The position numbers and the translations under genes were made by a program. A DNA stretch of 54,679 nt from an uncultured Bacteroidales bacterium (GTDB taxonomy: Bacteria > Bacteroidota > Bacteroidia > Bacteroidales > UBA932). The first letter of the stretch is position 1. Each line of letters begins with the position of its first letter. Below the pieces are notes generated by a model. It was not told the origin of the DNA and made no database searches. It worked only from the letters and a program-made list of their open reading frames with translations. Location: positions 1 through 54,679 of the forward strand of contig CAKULN010000017.1 of assembly GCA_934667175.1 (NCBI GenBank), in the 5' to 3' direction. Of the stretch, positions 53,975-54,679 are shown piece after piece.

Positions 53975-54019
53975 GAGTCATCTCACCTCCATGGGCAGGG
54001 TCAAAATAAAAGAAAGTGC

Positions 54020-54050
54020 TTTGAAATGTCAATCCTAATCTATATTTTTG
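54020..54050 (+). promoter_or_regulatory. Promoter of the small lipoprotein gene
   Basis: TTTG at 54020-54023, 19-base spacer, TATTTTTG at 54043-54050; the gene starts at 54072. Confidence 0.6.
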
Positions 54051-54071
54051 TCATAAGTAATTACCATTGAA

Positions 54072-54485
54072 ATGAAGTCATCAGCAAACAAATCTACGAT
54101 AATAATAGGTCTTATCATGATGTTTAATTTATTTTCATCCTGTTCGACCACATATAGGGTTCGTTACTCAAATAATGAAATCAGCAATTTCGTTGGAATG
54201 TCTCGCCATGAAATCATCTGTCATTTGGGTGCTCCTGATTCAGAGACGGACGATGGCTGCGATGGGTATATTATGGTTTTCAAAGGCAATGATAAAATCT
54301 TTAAGTTATCTAAACGATACTCAAATAAGTCAGGTAGGCTTCCTGAATTACAATTATTTATGGATCCAAGCGGAAAATGCGTCAAAACTATGACAGCTAA
54401 CACATCATCCGTTAAAGCCTTCAGTCCTGGTAAAACCATAGCTTTGCTTGTAGTTTTAAGTACACTTGGCCTTATTATTATATAG
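54072..54485 (+). CDS. Small lipoprotein, BamE/SmpA-like motif
   Basis: 137 residues. Lipobox in FNLFSSCSTT (Cys near residue 24). The segment SNFVGMSRHEIICHLGAPDS, then DGYIMVFKGN, has the pattern of small BamE/SmpA-like folds (a short helix, LGxP, strand). The C-terminus is hydrophobic (KTIALLVVLSTLGLIII), an unusual second membrane element. Function unknown. Confidence 0.7.
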   Translation: MKSSANKSTIIIGLIMMFNLFSSCSTTYRVRYSNNEISNFVGMSRHEIICHLGAPDSETDDGCDGYIMVFKGNDKIFKLSKRYSNKSGRLPELQLFMDPSGKCVKTMTANTSSVKAFSPGKTIALLVVLSTLGLIII

Positions 54486-54634
54486 AATGCTCACTCACAA
54501 GACTATGCACCAACTAATAAGTTGATGTCTCTACTCTTGTCAAGGCCTGGTTAGAATCGCCTTCGCTATGGTAACGTGTCGGCATATATCGAATATGTCA
54601 GTTCCACAAATCAGAGGCAGACTCTTGTGAGCAT

Positions 54635-54659
54635 CGGCGCTTCGACAGGCTCAGCGACC
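54635..54659. repeat. REP-like sequence at the right edge
   Basis: GCGCTTCGACAGGCTCAGCG with the following ACC matches the core of the REP-like palindromes at 50463 and 50571. It is intergenic here. Only one arm context is visible before the window ends. Confidence 0.55.
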
Positions 54660-54679
54660 TCTCTTTGACAGCACATCGC

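Noticed and set aside
1..54679. tRNA, rRNA or tmRNA genes
   Set aside because: I found no cloverleaf-like arms with CCA-type ends, no rRNA-like sequence and no tmRNA signature on reading both strands.

Overview
This window looks like an accessory-rich chromosomal region of a gut-type Bacteroidales bacterium. The evidence is the Bacteroidetes promoter form (-33 TTTG, -7 TAnnTTTG) upstream of several genes, many lipoboxes of the form (L/S)xxC, a GLPGLI protein next to a TonB-type receptor, SusC-like carboxypeptidase-regulatory domains, BspA-type leucine-rich repeats and an ECF sigma/anti-sigma pair. I cannot name the genus. I see no tRNA, rRNA or CRISPR array.

Layout. 1-15 kb is a mosaic of decayed and duplicated pieces. 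It holds IS66 tnpA/tnpB heads, a family of TTTTGTCC hairpins and displaced 3' tails of three different genes. It also holds a dead and a live AbiE toxin-antitoxin locus, a DUF234 ATPase, and two large lipoproteins that are near-identical up to one codon and then unrelated. 15.3-28.5 kb is one long minus-strand run of closely packed genes. It encodes two Ser/Thr kinases, a PP2C phosphatase, three FHA proteins (one fused to a trypsin-like protease), a WG-repeat protein, a small beta-barrel, two lipoproteins (one an S41 peptidase) and a secreted protein. I read this as a phospho-signalling system wired to the cell envelope. 28.5-33.4 kb holds a small secreted protein between two structured repeats, then a class II UvrA-like ATPase with a HAD hydrolase and an acidic protein. 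33.5-34.8 kb is an ART-type (DUF3990) toxin with a helix-turn-helix partner and a palindromic operator. 34.9-41.0 kb is a sigma, anti-sigma, plug-like protein, GLPGLI, TonB-type receptor and LRR operon. 41.7-46.4 kb has a secreted flavodoxin, a three-gene DUF2971 cassette and RhuM. 46.5-52.1 kb is a giant alpha-2-macroglobulin. 52.2-53.9 kb is an AAA ATPase plus PD-(D/E)xK-like pair, probably a defence module, followed by a small lipoprotein.

The most striking item is a repeated element of about 260-380 bp, present four times in the same orientation (8262, 28506, 29296, 44752). Three copies are close relatives and the fourth is strongly diverged. The fourth still preserves at least five helices through compensatory base changes, including a long-range pairing that makes a pseudoknot. 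I believe this is a structured non-coding RNA family. Each copy begins 44-135 bp upstream of the start of an oppositely oriented gene, one of them the first gene of the kinase operon.

Other repeat layers are two 146-bp MITE-like elements with 17-bp ends, REP-like palindromes inside two coding sequences and at the right edge, and a perfect 26-bp inverted repeat inside the TonB-type receptor gene. All functions are assigned by motif reading only; no database search was run.
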